DNA of 64,000 bases from Agaricus subrufescens (GCA_029945375.1 CM057062.1:1999564-2063563), one strand, 5' to 3'; positions 41,459 through 53,643 are shown, counted from the stretch's first letter. Numbers and translations are program-made. Notes: generated by a model not told the origin, from the sequence alone.

Positions 41459-42959
41459 TTAATTTTCAATTGCAGCAGACATGTCGGAGGCGTCGTCATC
41501 ATCACTATGAACAAACTCCGAGCTCTTGGGGCCCGGGGGAAGCTGCCTCGAAAGATTTGAGCTTCCCCCACCTACGGGCCTTGGATTTCCGTTGCCATCT
41601 TTCCTTTGCTTGGTAGAGCTCCTGTTACTCACACGTTTCTTGCCCTTGTCTGACCGTTCCTTGCGTTTTTTTCCAGCCGGCTCAGTAGTGGCATGGTGGG
41701 TATCACAAGCGGCAATCTCGTCCCTTGTAAGCTTTTGCCAGCGACACTCCAACTTTTGGAGTACATCATATAGCTTCTGCAAGTGTTCGATCTTGACGTT
41801 TGAGGGGTTCGTGAAAGGGATGTACGAAGGCCAACCGATGAGTTTGACTTTATACCGCAAGACAATTGACGTCTGGTAGTTTTGATAGTTCATTGCGATA
41901 TCGGTTTTCCCTGTGATTTCCCCTGGGGTAGCGCATTAGTTGTATTTGACAACTACAAAAAAATGATACTTACGAAGACCATCACTGATGATGGACACAC
42001 ACCTTTTCCTGAGATTGCGAGCACCGTGTGCATTCAGACAACCTGTGAGCGAATAATAGCAATCAATACCGTGATGGTAAACTTCAAGTATACATACTGT
42101 TATTGTTTATCACATTGAAAGCTTCTAGCTGGCCGCCCACATCTGATAATGCATGACCAAGAACTTTTTGACAGAAGCCCGAAGCGTTGCCAGTCTCAAA
42201 GGCCACGGGGTTGATAATATCGTTGATGTGACCGCGGCTGGCAATGAAGACGGCGGCGGCGCCTGTGCGATTAGAAAGCTTCTTGAGCTAAATGGAATTT
42301 CGTGAGTTCAAAGAAAAAAAAGGACGCGAAAAAGAGAAAACCTCGGCCTCGACCCTAACAGAAGTGTCAATGACGTCCTTGGCAGCACTGCGGTTTGTAG
42401 GTCGTGCACCGTGTTCCCTGATATTACGCTGATCATGTGCATGCTTCATGATAGCGGCAGACTCCTCCTGGGAAGGCGGCGCTCCATTTCGATGTTCGCG
42501 AAGTTGAAGAACCTCCGCGCGGGCTTTTTGCAGGGAGCCCACCTCGCCCTCTAGAGGATACTTTAGCTAATATTACTCAAGTGAATTAAAAGCCTCACTT
42601 TCCCGGAGTTCCTTAGCTTTGTAGGATACTTCGGCATTCCACGAGTTGACCTTCCGTTGAGGTCTGAAAGAAGAGACGTTATAAATGCTGCTGCGGATGA
42701 GGGCTTCCTTTTCAGGAAATTGTTCCAGCAGGGCATTGACCCTTTGTTCGCAATCGGCCCGAATGCTGTCTATCTCCGATTGGAGATCAAGGTTGATTTT
42801 TTTTACATTCTTCTGAGCCTGCTGCTGAGCCCCCTTTTCAGTTTCGGAAAGAGTCGACGGTGCATGGTATCGTAAAGGTTGAACAGGATGGAGGGGTCGG
42901 CGTTGATGGTAGGTTTCATCTCCGAGGGAGGTAAGGGACGACGACGTCATTTCGGCCAT
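41459..42959 (-). CDS. KDZ cargo gene 1, uncharacterised protein
   Basis: Five exons (42959-42599, 42550-42342, 42287-42098, 42042-41974, 41922-41459) sum to 1293 nt, 430 aa, in frame. N-terminal coiled coil with Gln/Lys/Glu (TLSETEKGAQQQAQKNVKKI), a middle helical region (GAAAVFIASRGHINDIINP), then NYQNYQTSIVLRYKVKLIGW, which resembles a segment seen in many uncharacterised Agaricomycete proteins. The tail is basic and Ser/Lys-rich with a possible nuclear localisation signal (KKRKERSDKGKKR) and an acidic end. No catalytic motif. Divergent from cargo gene 2 over a 252-bp shared promoter. A nuclear DNA-associated role is inference. Confidence 0.7.
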
Positions 42960-43211
42960 TTGTGATCGTGTACGGCAATGTTGAGCAAAAAGTATCACAG
43001 AGGGTCATGTGCTTCGCGTTTATGACATAATCATCTACTATTGGCTAGATATCTATTACAGTTTGTTTGTACGCAGGGAAACAGCTTTGCTTTGCGCTTG
43101 TTTCCCTTTTTTTTTTTCTTCCTTCAGTCACGACAGTCCTCTCCTTCTGTCGAACTTACCGCCCATCAGCAGTTCGAACATTTTTACGGGACTGGCTGGT
43201 GCAAAACAACT
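42960..43211. promoter_or_regulatory. Divergent promoter between the two KDZ cargo genes
   Basis: 252 bp between opposing ATGs, with a long pyrimidine tract near 43088-43130. No clear TATA box. Confidence 0.5.
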
Positions 43212-44468
43212 ATGGCCGAACAAACGAGTAAGTGATCGAGATCAAGATTGAGTTGATGATCAGAGCCACCAATGTTTTTTTATAGAATTGAACCCTGATG
43301 TGAACCATCATGACCAAGGTACGCACAGCCTCCCCGAAACCAGGCAAGCGATTATGAAATTTAATAGGTGACGAATTCGAGGTTGCAGCGCATTTGCTGA
43401 CCTCTCCGTCCATTGCCATCAGCGGCACGCGAAGAGGAAGAAAACGCGCATACGTAGTATTCCACGGCCGCCAGGTTGGCGTGTTTCATAATTGGTTAGT
43501 GCGCCTACATTCGTTTAACTGACCGCAAGCTGACAAGCACTCAGGGAGGCCACCCGTGCTGTAGTTTCCCAATTTTCAAATGCTCGTTACCAGGGCTACA
43601 ACTCGGTAGCTGATGCAGAGCACGCTTTCGAAAATGCTCGGAGGAATAATCTTTTAGGCCCGTTAATTCGGCCGTATGTTTCAACCTCAAACTGCTCGCC
43701 TGCAGAGACCCCCTCCACTCCCCCTCCCGCTTATATTGGAACAAGGGGAAACAATTTTGCACGTGATGTGACGCCCACACCAACGCGCCCATCTACCTCT
43801 TCTGCTGGCAGCACACCCTTCGCGTTGACGCTCTCTGAAAGCATCCCTTCCATCATCTGTGAACCCTCCCACTCTCCTGCCTTGGATAGGGACTCTGGAC
43901 CCTCGATCACAGCAGGCGGTCACCACTCCGAGCGTTGTGTGTTTGACGAAGGGAACGATTGGTGGGTAGTCACCATTGGCTGCAACCCGGGAGTCTATCC
44001 AACCAGGTTTGTAATATCTCATCGTCTGAATGATTTTAAATGTAACTGCAAAAATCTAGGATGACCGCTCGTGAATATGCCGGCAACTCATCTGAGGTAG
44101 AAATCTATGAATGTCGCGATGGCCTGGATGAAGCTCGAGAGTTGTTTATCCACGCCTTTTCTGCGCGTGTCGTTCGGCGTCTCGGGACTCATCGCAGGAC
44201 TGTTCAGCAATCATCATTCACGCTCAAGGCCTCTATCGTGAATGATTCCTTTTGGTATGTTGTACCTTGTGGGCCCTCGCCCGGAGTATACGAGGGAAGG
44301 TGAGTCCTCACTTGCATGATTGAATAAGTGTCTGAGTTGTCTACTAGGAAGACCGCGTATCGCATGGCAGGAGACGCCGCAGAATCCATTCTACGATGTG
44401 AAAGTGAACGCGCGGCTTATCGAGTATTTGTTGAATGGTACATGTCTGGGGGAATACAAGATATTTAG
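43212..44468 (+). CDS. KDZ cargo gene 2: triple viroplasmin/RNase HI N-terminal-like protein
   Basis: Six exons (43212-43227, 43286-43318, 43368-43494, 43545-44006, 44060-44299, 44348-44468) sum to 999 nt, 332 aa. The first folded unit (AYVVFHGRQVGVFHNWEATR, then ARYQGYNSVADAEHAFENA) matches the small hybrid-binding domain of RNase HI/caulimovirus viroplasmin. Two more units repeat the pattern: WWVVTIGCNPGVYPTRMTAR and YVVPCGPSPGVYEGRKTAYR. Each is interrupted by a phase-2 intron at the same place, directly after the PGVY-type strand. A Pro/Ser/Thr-rich linker separates units 1 and 2. There is no RNase H catalytic domain. Such domains bind RNA-DNA hybrid or dsRNA; a nucleic-acid-binding role in transposition is inference. 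Confidence 0.8.
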
Positions 44469-45552
44469 CAGGCTCTTAGTTATATAGTGTGTGTTATGTA
44501 GTGGTGAATATCTTGTACTTGAACTTCTTGAATGCATAATGTTCTTGGCACCTATAATGAACAAGAACTCGTTGTGAGGCGGGTTGCTACAAAATTGACA
44601 CAAACTGTCAAAGCGCTGACTTCATACGGCAATGATGACGTACATGCCGCCAACCCGCCCTCTCCCGCCCTATGCACAGCTGTATAATGGCGGCGGCGAT
44701 ACTGACTGCAAGCCTTTGATTCAAGACTTGTAACTCTAGATTAATATAGATGATGCAAAGAAAAATCATGTCCCGGTATCCCGCTAACAATTGAGCCACG
44801 CCGAACCCCTGTATCCGATTAGCTGTCTCCATAAAGTACAGCGACATCAGCGCATATCCTATCTATAAACTGCTAGCCGGACCAATTTTAATCCGCAACG
44901 GTTTGCTTAATGCGCCATCTCCTCAAGATTCGTTGTCTTGCGCTGGCCATGTGTCTCTGAAAGAAATACACAAAAATATTAAGATGGCAATCAATCGGAT
45001 GTAACATCACAATGAGTGAGCTTGGCGCACTTTCAAGTATATTTAGAGTGTCGTAGGATGACCCTCTTTCGTATGGGGAGATATTTCCAAACTCGACAAA
45101 ATGATGCTATATGTCATCGATTGGGGATAAAGGCTTCAAGGGTTGCAAGTCGATGTAACGATGGTTTGTAGACAATCAATATCATCATCAGGGTAATCAC
45201 CTTTCTAAGTTACTCTAGTCAACGTATTTACAATTTAATGAGGCTCTATTTTGAATATCGGGCTCTCAGAGCCCAGGAATCCGTGTTTGCGGGTTTGTCA
45301 AAACTCGCAACAATTGACAACATAAGGAAACATATGCCCTTTGCACCTCCGAGATGCGGGTGTATACTGCCACCTGCATACTTAGACATGGCAATTGTAT
45401 TGTACTTCGTTTATCAGAGTTTTATAAGCCATACGATGAATATAGTTGTCTAAAGTACGCTTATTGTGTATGTTCGTGACATAATCGGTCACTGAGTTCA
45501 CTTTTGTGACATAACGATTCTATCCCTCCCTCCACCTTCGTCTGACACCGCA
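44469..45552. other. Non-coding spacer inside the KDZ element
   Basis: 1.1 kb, probably 3' end of cargo gene 2 and transposase promoter. Short frames here have no family resemblance or codon regularity. Confidence 0.5.
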
Positions 45553-48500
45553 ATGGGCAATTCGAAGAAAGGACTATCCAAACGAATCCGCCTCGGAGGT
45601 AAACTCCTTTGGGGCTCAAAAAAGCAGCTAGCTCGGCGGACACTTCCCAAACACGTGGCTGCGAGTACAAGCCAAGGTGCTATCCGCAAAACTCTCCCCC
45701 AAATCTTCCGGCTGATCATTCATCTAGACACCGGTCTTGATCACTGGGAGGATGTCCCCGATGATGATGATATGGATATCGACGCATTTTTAGGAGGCGA
45801 CGAACTCCCATCGATAAGTCATGCGGGTGGTGAATTTGCGGAAGCGCTGGGGAATGAAATGAGGCGAGAGCGGTGAGTTTCCTTAACCGTCCCCGACCAT
45901 CCTTGCCTAATCTTTGAGCTCTGTATTCAGAGGTATGAGGAAGGACAATCGTGACCGTCGTGATCGAATACTTCGGAGGACTCTTGCGTTTCAGCAACTC
46001 CTCCCCGGGATGGTCGATGCGTATTTGCAGTGGACTTTACTTGAGGGGAACCTAGAATATAAGGACAGACAAGGAGAGGATGTCCATCACGGAGATGACG
46101 CTGGTGATGGCTATACTATCAAAGTAGTGGATGCTTTCCGTATGCGTTTACTCACAACAGACGTTGACCCAGACTGACACATCTCAGGCTCTTATCCTCA
46201 GATAATCCATGTACCTTTAGGCCAAGATGTCGCTATAGCACTCGTTAACGAAGGGCTTATACCATGTTCGCCCTCAAGGCCCTCGGTGGCCATCACTGTT
46301 CGTACTTTGGAGCTATTTCGTGTTGCGTCTCTGCGTTGCCCGAGACTGGCCGTTCAGAACGTAGCCAAAACATTATGTGATCTTCATCGTGTGAGTACGG
46401 GGAACACTTCCGCTGTTATTCATAGATTCATTATGACTGTCAGGTACCGTACAAACCTCACTTGTCGAAACAATACACTATTTGTCAGGACCTTTACATC
46501 TCCATACTCGAACAGGTTGAATCACGTGTACAGCAAAAGTTGAAACGAGATTCGCCACGCTGGCGCCTCGAGCATGCGTGTCCCGCATGCACATATTCAT
46601 TGGAAAATGAAAATAAGCTACGCTTCAAGATGTTGTTTACCATGGATGGGAATGATTCCCTCAAGCGAGTTTTGAGGCGTATGCCACTGTTTGACTATAG
46701 AGAAACAGAGACCGGCGATATCCTACAAATACGCGTGTCCAATGAACTACCTGACGAGAGGCACATCAAGGATGATTACTATGTAGATAGGGCACGTGTT
46801 GCTCGGTGGACTAATAACGTGGAGGTCCCTCAGTTGAACATAACCAGAGACTCGGTGAGCTAGTCATATCTATGATGTGTGTAACTAGAGAATGACATGG
46901 CCGATGAAGCGTGACGATGACAGCCCATGTTCAGACAGATGGAAAAATATGTCGGATCAACATACCTCCAAGGCTTGGGGCATGTTTGACGAAACGGGGA
47001 TATTCGTGGCACTTTGTCGCCACGGTTTCGTTTTGCTGTTCACTGATATGGTTCAGAGTGGGGAAGGGTCGCAATATCCGCTCGCCATTCTTGAAATACT
47101 TCTCGATTGCTTTGGGTCCAATCTAGGGGGTGGATATGACATTGGCTGTCGTTTCAAGACTACGATTACTCGAAGCCAGCTAGGGCCTCGTGCCCAAGAG
47201 CTATCTTACACATCGCTGGTTGGAGCATTTCACGGACACGCTCACAACCGTATTTGTCAGCTCTCTCATCTGACGACATATGTTGAGGGGTTGGGACTCA
47301 GCGATCTCGAGGGGGCTGAGCGGCTCTTTTCAAAATCCAATGACTTGGCTTCGTCTGTCCGTCATTCCAGTGTTTTCCACCGTCAACAACGCATCATCAA
47401 CTATTTTAAGCACCTTGACAGCACCGACACCTACGAAACATTAAGTAAGTCCTGTCACAACTCACATCAAACTTCGCAAACTGATTGTGTGGATCAGGCA
47501 ACGTTTTTACTAGCAGCTACGCAACTGCACTCGAAATTCTGGCTACAGCTCCTGACTTCGAGAGCCGTGTGCATGCTTTAGGCATTGCTGAAGGCCAATC
47601 TTTATCGGACCATTTTAAAGCCTGGCTTGAAGAGGAAAAGAAGTACCTGCTAAGCCTTTCCAAAGAACCATTACATGAGACCCTAGAACTGGACTATTAT
47701 CGTCGCCTTGTCTCTTTAAATAAGATTTCGTGAGTTTTCTGAGATTATTCTGTGTCTCTGATTGACGTTTGCTAGGAATGATCTCAATAAACTCAAGGAG
47801 ACCTTTCATATCGAAATACCAAGTGGGAGTGCTACTACAACTGCTTCCCCTGAAGCCAGTCGTCGTCGCCTCGAGAAGTCATACTTAAAAACTCTAGAAT
47901 TTGTGGCAAATCTCGAAGCTGAGTTAGGAATCGAAGAAACTTGGCAGGAGGGAGATGCAAATTGGGTGCGAGTGGCTGAAATGTTCAACACACAAAACTA
48001 TCGCCGTTGTCTTGATAAACTTGAACAACTTGTTGTCTCACGTATGTTTGAGCTCGGAAAAATGAATCGTTCAGGGTCTGGTAAGGAACTCACCGGCTTA
48101 CGTGTTCTTTTCATTACTGACACTCGGGTAGGTTATAAACTGAGGCAACATATTGCAAAGGCTTTAAAAACACGCTCTCAAGCAATTAGACAAGCACTTC
48201 AGAGATACAATGATGCGGCAAGAAGACTTAGGCCTCCGAGAGAGACCCTTCAATGGGACCAGGTAATAGAATTTGCATTCTTGTCTGAATTTGATATATT
48301 GGCAGAGACTCGCGAAGACGTAAGAAGGCACCCGTGGGCACAGCCTGCAGCCCGGACCCTTATGGACCAATACTTCAAGATTGAGCGTGCAAAGGAAGAA
48401 ATAATCAGGTTGAATATTGAAATCCCACGTTTGACAACCTATATGCGAGATGAGGAGGACTTCCTGCGCTCGATGGAATATCAATTACAGAACAGGGACC

Positions 48501-48853
48501 CTGCTATTTCACGCCAGATATCACTCCGCCGGCGTCGCTTTGAATTAGTCAATCAACAGCATCGATCCCGATTACAAAAACTTAGTACAAATGTCGGCTT
48601 CACTGCTTCACTGTCTCCGGGGATAGCTACAAGTCATATTGCAGGTGAATTGAAGGAGCTGGTCAACAGTCATAAGGAGACAGGTAGTGTGGTACCCGAA
48701 GAACTAGATAGAGATGCAGCTGAGGCCTTAGAAGAGGAAGAGGAAGAGGATCAGGAGGTTGAGCTGGGTAAAGACATTGAAATGGTAATGAGATTGGTTG
48801 AATCAGACAGTGGGCAAGATACAAACAATGATGATTTCGATGGCATGGATTGA
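45553..48853 (+). CDS. KDZ transposase, intact
   Basis: Seven exons (45553-45872, 45931-46139, 46188-46390, 46444-46854, 46889-47444, 47498-47729, 47776-48853) join to 3009 nt, 1002 aa, with no frame break. The N-terminus is basic (MGNSKKGLSKRIRLGGKLLW). A Cys-containing segment (HACPACTY) precedes the first catalytic block TMDGNDSLKRV; then come FTDMVQSGEGSQYPLAILE, GGYDIGCRFK, LVGAFHGHAHNRICQL and LGLSDLEGAERLFSKSN, the conserved core of the RNase-H-fold KDZ transposases. The C-terminal third is helical and ends in an acidic tail. It should cut and paste the element by its TIRs. Confidence 0.93.
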
Positions 48854-48959
48854 AGTAGCTATAGGGATTCCTTTTCTCTTCCTATATGTCTATTAAATTC
48901 ACTACTGGAAGTATTTTTGTGCCAACAAATGTTCAACTCTTCAGCACCGGAAAAGAATG

Positions 48960-49440
48960 ATGCCGAGAGATACAAAAATAACATGTGACACCTGAAGAAT
49001 GATGTGTCAAAAAATACTTCTTCGACCTTCGAATATTTCTCAAAGAACATTTTATTCACTTCCGAGAATTACACGCTGAAAACAAATATACCACTGACAT
49101 ACGAAAATAGCACGTTGGAAAAAACATATCATTGACCCGCGAAAATAACATGTCAAAAAAAACATATCATCGACCCGCAAAAATAACATGTAAAAAAAAA
49201 CATATCATCGACCCGCGAAAATAACATGTCAAAAAAAACATATCATCGACCCACGAAAATAACATGTCAACAAAAACATATCATCGACCTACAAATAACA
49301 TGTCAGAAAAAACATATCAGCAGCCCCCGAAGATACCTTATCAGAAAACATATCATTCACCTATGAAAATAACATGTCGAAATATTACATATCATTGACC
49401 TACATAATAGCATGCAGAAAAAACATACCATCGGCTCTGA
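48960..49440. repeat. Right subterminal minisatellite of the KDZ element
   Basis: About 12 units of 35-38 bp with the core CATATCATCGACCCGCGAAA and ATAACATGTC. Reverse complement of the left array. Units are most regular between 49130 and 49290. Confidence 0.85.
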
Positions 49441-49524
49441 CAGTCTCATCATTGCTAAAAACATACATATTGTATCACAACATAACGCTGTCACACTATG
49501 AACCCTTTGTTTTATATAATACAC

Positions 49525-49664
49525 TTTCCAATATCAAGTTAAAGTCCCTTCAATTCTGTAGGAATATTGCCGGGACGGATCGGCTTAAATCTGGCTCTAA
49601 TTAGAGGTGTCACTGTCTATTCCCGGTTCTTCTAATATGAAGGTGACGGTGGGAACCATAGGTG
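49525..49664 (-). repeat. KDZ terminal inverted repeat, right (140 bp)
   Basis: Inverse of 40567-40706 with one mismatch; followed by the target duplication CCTTTTTA (49665-49672). Confidence 0.95.
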
Positions 49665-49776
49665 CCTTTTTACCATGTGAACATTCGGAAGAGGTTCCAG
49701 ACGGCACAATTCGAACCAAGGACATGGTGATCGGCAAGGGCGCGCCAAACCTGTGCCATTTCTTTTTGCGACCCCC

Positions 49777-51614
49777 ATGTCCTCCACCTATGCCTACACA
49801 GCTTTAAGTCCTGATTATGCAGACTTGGCGCAACCCACCCAAGGTCACACGACCCAACCCGTACCTCCGTCAAGTTCCAGCCCTGTCCATACGGGAAAGC
49901 GGGCGCGGCTACATGAGGCGTTTTCATCGTTGAAAAGCGTCTATCAACGGAATGTCGGGCTTCTGCTCGTTGTAGCCTCTCAGATGTTCTTCTCCCTCAT
50001 GAATGTGGCAGTCAAAAAGCTCAATAGCATAGACCCTCCCGTATCTGCACTTGAGGTCTGTCATGTTCGTCAGTTTTTCTGACTGATGGACTGACTGTTA
50101 CAAACCCTTAAGCTTATAATCGTGCGGATGGTGAGCCGTCTTCTGACTGTTATCCAGCCCTCCTTGTATTGAGGTTTGGCGCAGGGCATCACCCTCATAT
50201 GTTCAATAACATATATGTGAGTCAGCTGGTCACATCCATGCTTGAGCCTTGCCCAACTTACATAAACGGGTCAGGCTATCGACTGGCGTACCAGATCCTT
50301 TTCTGGGTCCTCAGGGTGTCCGACTTTTACTTGCGTTTCGGGGGTTTACAGGGTACGTAGTGGGTTTTTGGGTTATCAGCGTCGGTCTGACTTGCTCCAT
50401 CCAGCTTTTTTGGCCTGTTTGGCATCTACTTCTCACTACAGTATCTCTCCCTTTCCGATGCTACAGTCCTCACCTTTCTCGCTCCGTTATGCACTGCGGC
50501 AGCCGGCGCGCTATTTTTAGGCGAGAAATTTGCGCGAAGGGAAGCCTTCGCTGGAAGTAAGCAAATACCCCCGAACCTCTGAGACTTTTACGTATACTGA
50601 TCTGACCCCAGTTTTGAGCTTGGTAGGGGTTGTTCTCATTGCACGACCTCCTTTCCTTTTTGGTGGAGGCAGCAGTAATGTACCAGAGACCCCGCAAGCT
50701 GGAGAGGTCGCTAGCGGTTCGACACACGACGTGACACCTAATCAAAGATTGATTGCTGTAGGGTATGTCTTAGTTTAAAGTTTACGGTGATATGACACTA
50801 TAGCCGTATTCAGGGTAGCGTTACTCGGTGTACTGGGATCAACCGGGGCTTGTGAGCTATATTTTCTGCGGGTCTAACCTCCTTGGCTGATATATCTATA
50901 GATACCACTTTGCGAGCTATTGGTAAACGCGCACACCCTCTTCACTCTCTGGTTTCCTTTTCCACGTATTGCGTTGTTGTTGCTACCATTGGGTAAGAGC
51001 ATGAGGTTCAACACTATGTCTTTTGGGCTGTCGTGTGCTCATCTTTGCCCAAGGATGGTCTCGACAAAATCGAAATTTATTGTGCCAAATAAACTTGAAT
51101 GGCTCCTTATGTTGGTAATGATTGGTTTGTTCGGGTTTGTGGCGCAGGTAAGGAAAAAACTGACCTTGCATACCTGATATTGATTTTGGCTGGAGATCCT
51201 CTTGACTATGGGGCTAGCTCGCGAAACCGCCAGCCGGGGATCGCTTGCAATATATACACAGGCGAGTCAAACGCTGATTTTTCTTCCAACTGTCTGAACA
51301 ATTATCGTGCAGATCGTTTTCGCTACGATACTCGAGCGAGTATTTTTCCATGTAGCGCCATCGGTTCTCTCTATTATTGGAACACTCACAATCATAACAT
51401 GCGCTTTGTATGTCGCGGTAAGTGTCAGCCCTCGAAAATTTAGATAATTACTTATTCATTGAATTCAAAGCTCACAAAGGAAGCAAGCCCAACGCCGGAG
51501 AACGATAAAACAACCATTACATTGACGGATATGAATGAAGACTCTCTCGAAAGTGGACTCCTAGAGCATGATAGTGACTTGGATGAGAGTAATTCTAAGA
51601 GACCCGGCTCATGA
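49777..51614 (+). CDS. EamA/DMT-type membrane transporter
   Basis: A probable ten-helix transporter of the drug/metabolite superfamily (SLC35G/EamA-like); substrate unknown. The cytosolic N-terminus is followed by the first helix (GLLLVVASQMFFSLMNVAVK), then blocks in separate exons: VRLLLAFRG, FFGLFGIYFSLQYLSLSDAT, LTFLAPLCTAAAGALFLGEK (the classic EamA end-of-repeat motif), VLSLVGVVLIARPPFLFGGG, VALLGVLGSTGAYTTLRAIG, EWLLMLVMIGLFGFVAQ and a last helix TLTIITCALYVA. The tail is acidic with a possible dileucine-type motif (ESGLLEH). About ten exons with ~45-60-bp introns. The KDZ element ends 104 bp before the ATG and probably displaced the native promoter. Confidence 0.85.
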
Positions 51615-51788
51615 ATTACTTTTCTACAGACCCGTGACGCTGCAAAAAAACAAAAAAAAAGGCAATGGCCCCAGTGCTGAGCGCTGAGCACCGACCACAT
51701 ACTTTGGGTATCTTGTACATATCTCATATAGACCGTGGGAAACGAAACATATAGACTACCTTAAACCTGACTGAACCTCGTTTATGCC

Positions 51789-52841
51789 ATGACCTCGCCT
51801 ATATCTAATTTCACAACTCCTCTTACCTTCGCAAATTCATCCGTGCAGTCTCCTGTGGTGCCCCAAACGCCCACACCTGCAGGCCGCGGCCGACCACGAG
51901 GTTCTGGTACCGGGGCAAAGCGAGGAAGAAAGCCAAAGAATCTCCTTGGAAGCAGCTCGCCACGGGTCGACAGTCCCGCACCCGGCAGTTCTACGGCCAG
52001 CCCAGTATTCTCTGCTTCTTCACCCCAATTCCAACAAGTCCAATGGCCTACAAATACCGGGGATGATGCCGAAGGCAGTATCCTTCAAGGGGGAATATCG
52101 AGACGTACGCAATCACAAGTCGTTGGAGGGGAGCAAAGCGATACTCCTGCCCATCCCACTGTTGGAGTCGACACTCAAACAATAGCTGCAAGTACTGTTG
52201 GATCTATGCCTCCACCATCGATTGGTGTGAGGCAGTTAGGGATAGATGAAGATGCTGACGTTGACGACGAACTGTTGCCCGCCATGGCTGATGATGACTA
52301 TTCTGCGCAACAGAGCTGGAATACGCAATCAAAAGATAATTTAAAGTACGTGTTTCCTTTCGTTATTCAACTGATGTACTAAACTGGTCAACTTATTGGA
52401 AAGGATTCTCATGGACAATTTCACGCCTGAGCAGTACGAACGATTCGAGGCGTATCGCAGGCACGCTTTGCCGAAACAAGCTGTCAGAAAGGTAAAGGTG
52501 AAACATTTGTTGCATGCTTCATATTATAACTCTACGTGTCACACAGGTAATACAGCAGAGCCTAGGCCAACAAGTCTCTCAGCCTGTTGCCCAAATTATC
52601 GCTGGTTTCTCCAAAGTCTTCGTAGGAGAGATTGTGGAGAAGGGTATGTGTGACCGCCTCTTCAGAGACTTCAAACTCACAGTCTCCTCGTCATACAGCT
52701 CGAGCCGTACAAATCAGGCGCGGCGAGACCGGCCCACTTGCCCCTGATCATCTACGAGAAGCATACCGCTTGTATCAACAAGAAACAGGGAGGGTTGGAG
52801 CTGCACGGCCATTGCGCTCTAAACGCCTCTTTGTGAGATGA
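51789..52841 (+). CDS. TAF11: TAF11, TFIID subunit
   Basis: Histone-fold partner of TAF13 in general transcription factor TFIID. Four exons (51789-52345, 52404-52491, 52547-52643, 52699-52841) sum to 885 nt, 294 aa. The N-terminal half is Ser/Pro/Thr-rich with an AT-hook-like GRGRPRGSGTGAKRGRKPK. The C-terminal histone fold is strongly conserved: FTPEQYERFEAYRRHALPKQ, QQVSQPVAQIIAGFSKVFVG, RRGETGPLAPDHLREAYRLY, and the end PLRSKRLFVR. An upstream ATG at 51783 is in the same frame; either could start. Confidence 0.94.
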
Positions 52842-53643
52842 GAGAAACTTTGTTGGTTTCGAGGGTACCAGAGCAGTTACACGTTGACTCTGGCCAGGTT
52901 TTACAACAATCATATTCAAGAGGAACGCTACCCCTCCAGTCCTTTCTCTCCCTACCTAATACTCCGCTTCTCGTTGCATCTGTACACTAAGCCAAAACTT
53001 TTATAGACTATGAGGGTAGAATTCAAAGCAGCCGCCATGTTACACTTCAAGTTCTGCTACATGTATTGTACCGTTATCGGAGTGCTTGGAGTCGGAAATA
53101 ATCATAATTCGTGGTGGCTCCTTCGAATGTCCTCATTCGTTGACGACCCGCCCGCATGATGCGAAATACAAGCAACATTTTTGGCGTTTACAGTCGTGCT
53201 GCTCAACGATGGTCTATATTTATATGTCTGAAATCGTTGGTGATGGTTATAACCATACTCCTTTCAACCGCCCCTTCTTTGCTCGAGACACAATTGGGCA
53301 AGCAAGCTCCCAATGCTTACCCTCAGCGGAAGCATGTTGTAGCTTTAATGGTCGACAAATCTCATGAACACCTTCGGCTCGTTGACTACATATCAGGTTG
53401 CCAACCATTCCCGGACCCTCGGGATAGAATGACGGCAATGCATTGAATTAAGAGCGGGGAGAGATTGTGGCTCGGTAAACAACACAGATGATGGCACAAT
53501 ATGAAGTCAGGAATGGATTATATGTTTAGCACAGCGCCTTTCCAAGACAAAGCAATTAACACGAAACAGAACACCTCGCTATTCACAATTTAACGTCACA
53601 ACTGGGGTTCATCAGCTACTCCTAACACACAACTAACAAGGCA
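52842..53643. other. Convergent intergenic region
   Basis: 800 bp between the 3' ends of TAF11 and the SDR gene. Short frames on both strands look like chance. Nothing recognised. Confidence 0.5.

Larger units (their letters stand above)
40567..49664. mobile_element. Complete KDZ DNA transposon (9098 bp)
   Basis: It begins CACCTATGGTTCCCACC and ends with the inverse, between 8-bp CCTTTTTA duplications. The 140-bp TIRs differ at one base, so insertion is recent. Subterminal minisatellites occur in inverted orientation at both ends. It carries an intact KDZ transposase and two cargo genes. KDZ (Kyakuja-Dileera-Zisupton) transposons are expanded in Agaricomycetes, often with cargo genes. It separates EAF3 from a transporter. 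Confidence 0.92.

Noticed and set aside
44608..44847. Minus-strand ORF inside the KDZ spacer
   Set aside because: Short, no conserved features and no neighbouring exon; left as non-coding.
48960..49440. Regular ~36-bp repeats that could suggest a CRISPR array
   Set aside because: Units are directly abutting with no unique spacers, lie inside a eukaryotic transposon, and are mirrored at its other end; they are a minisatellite.
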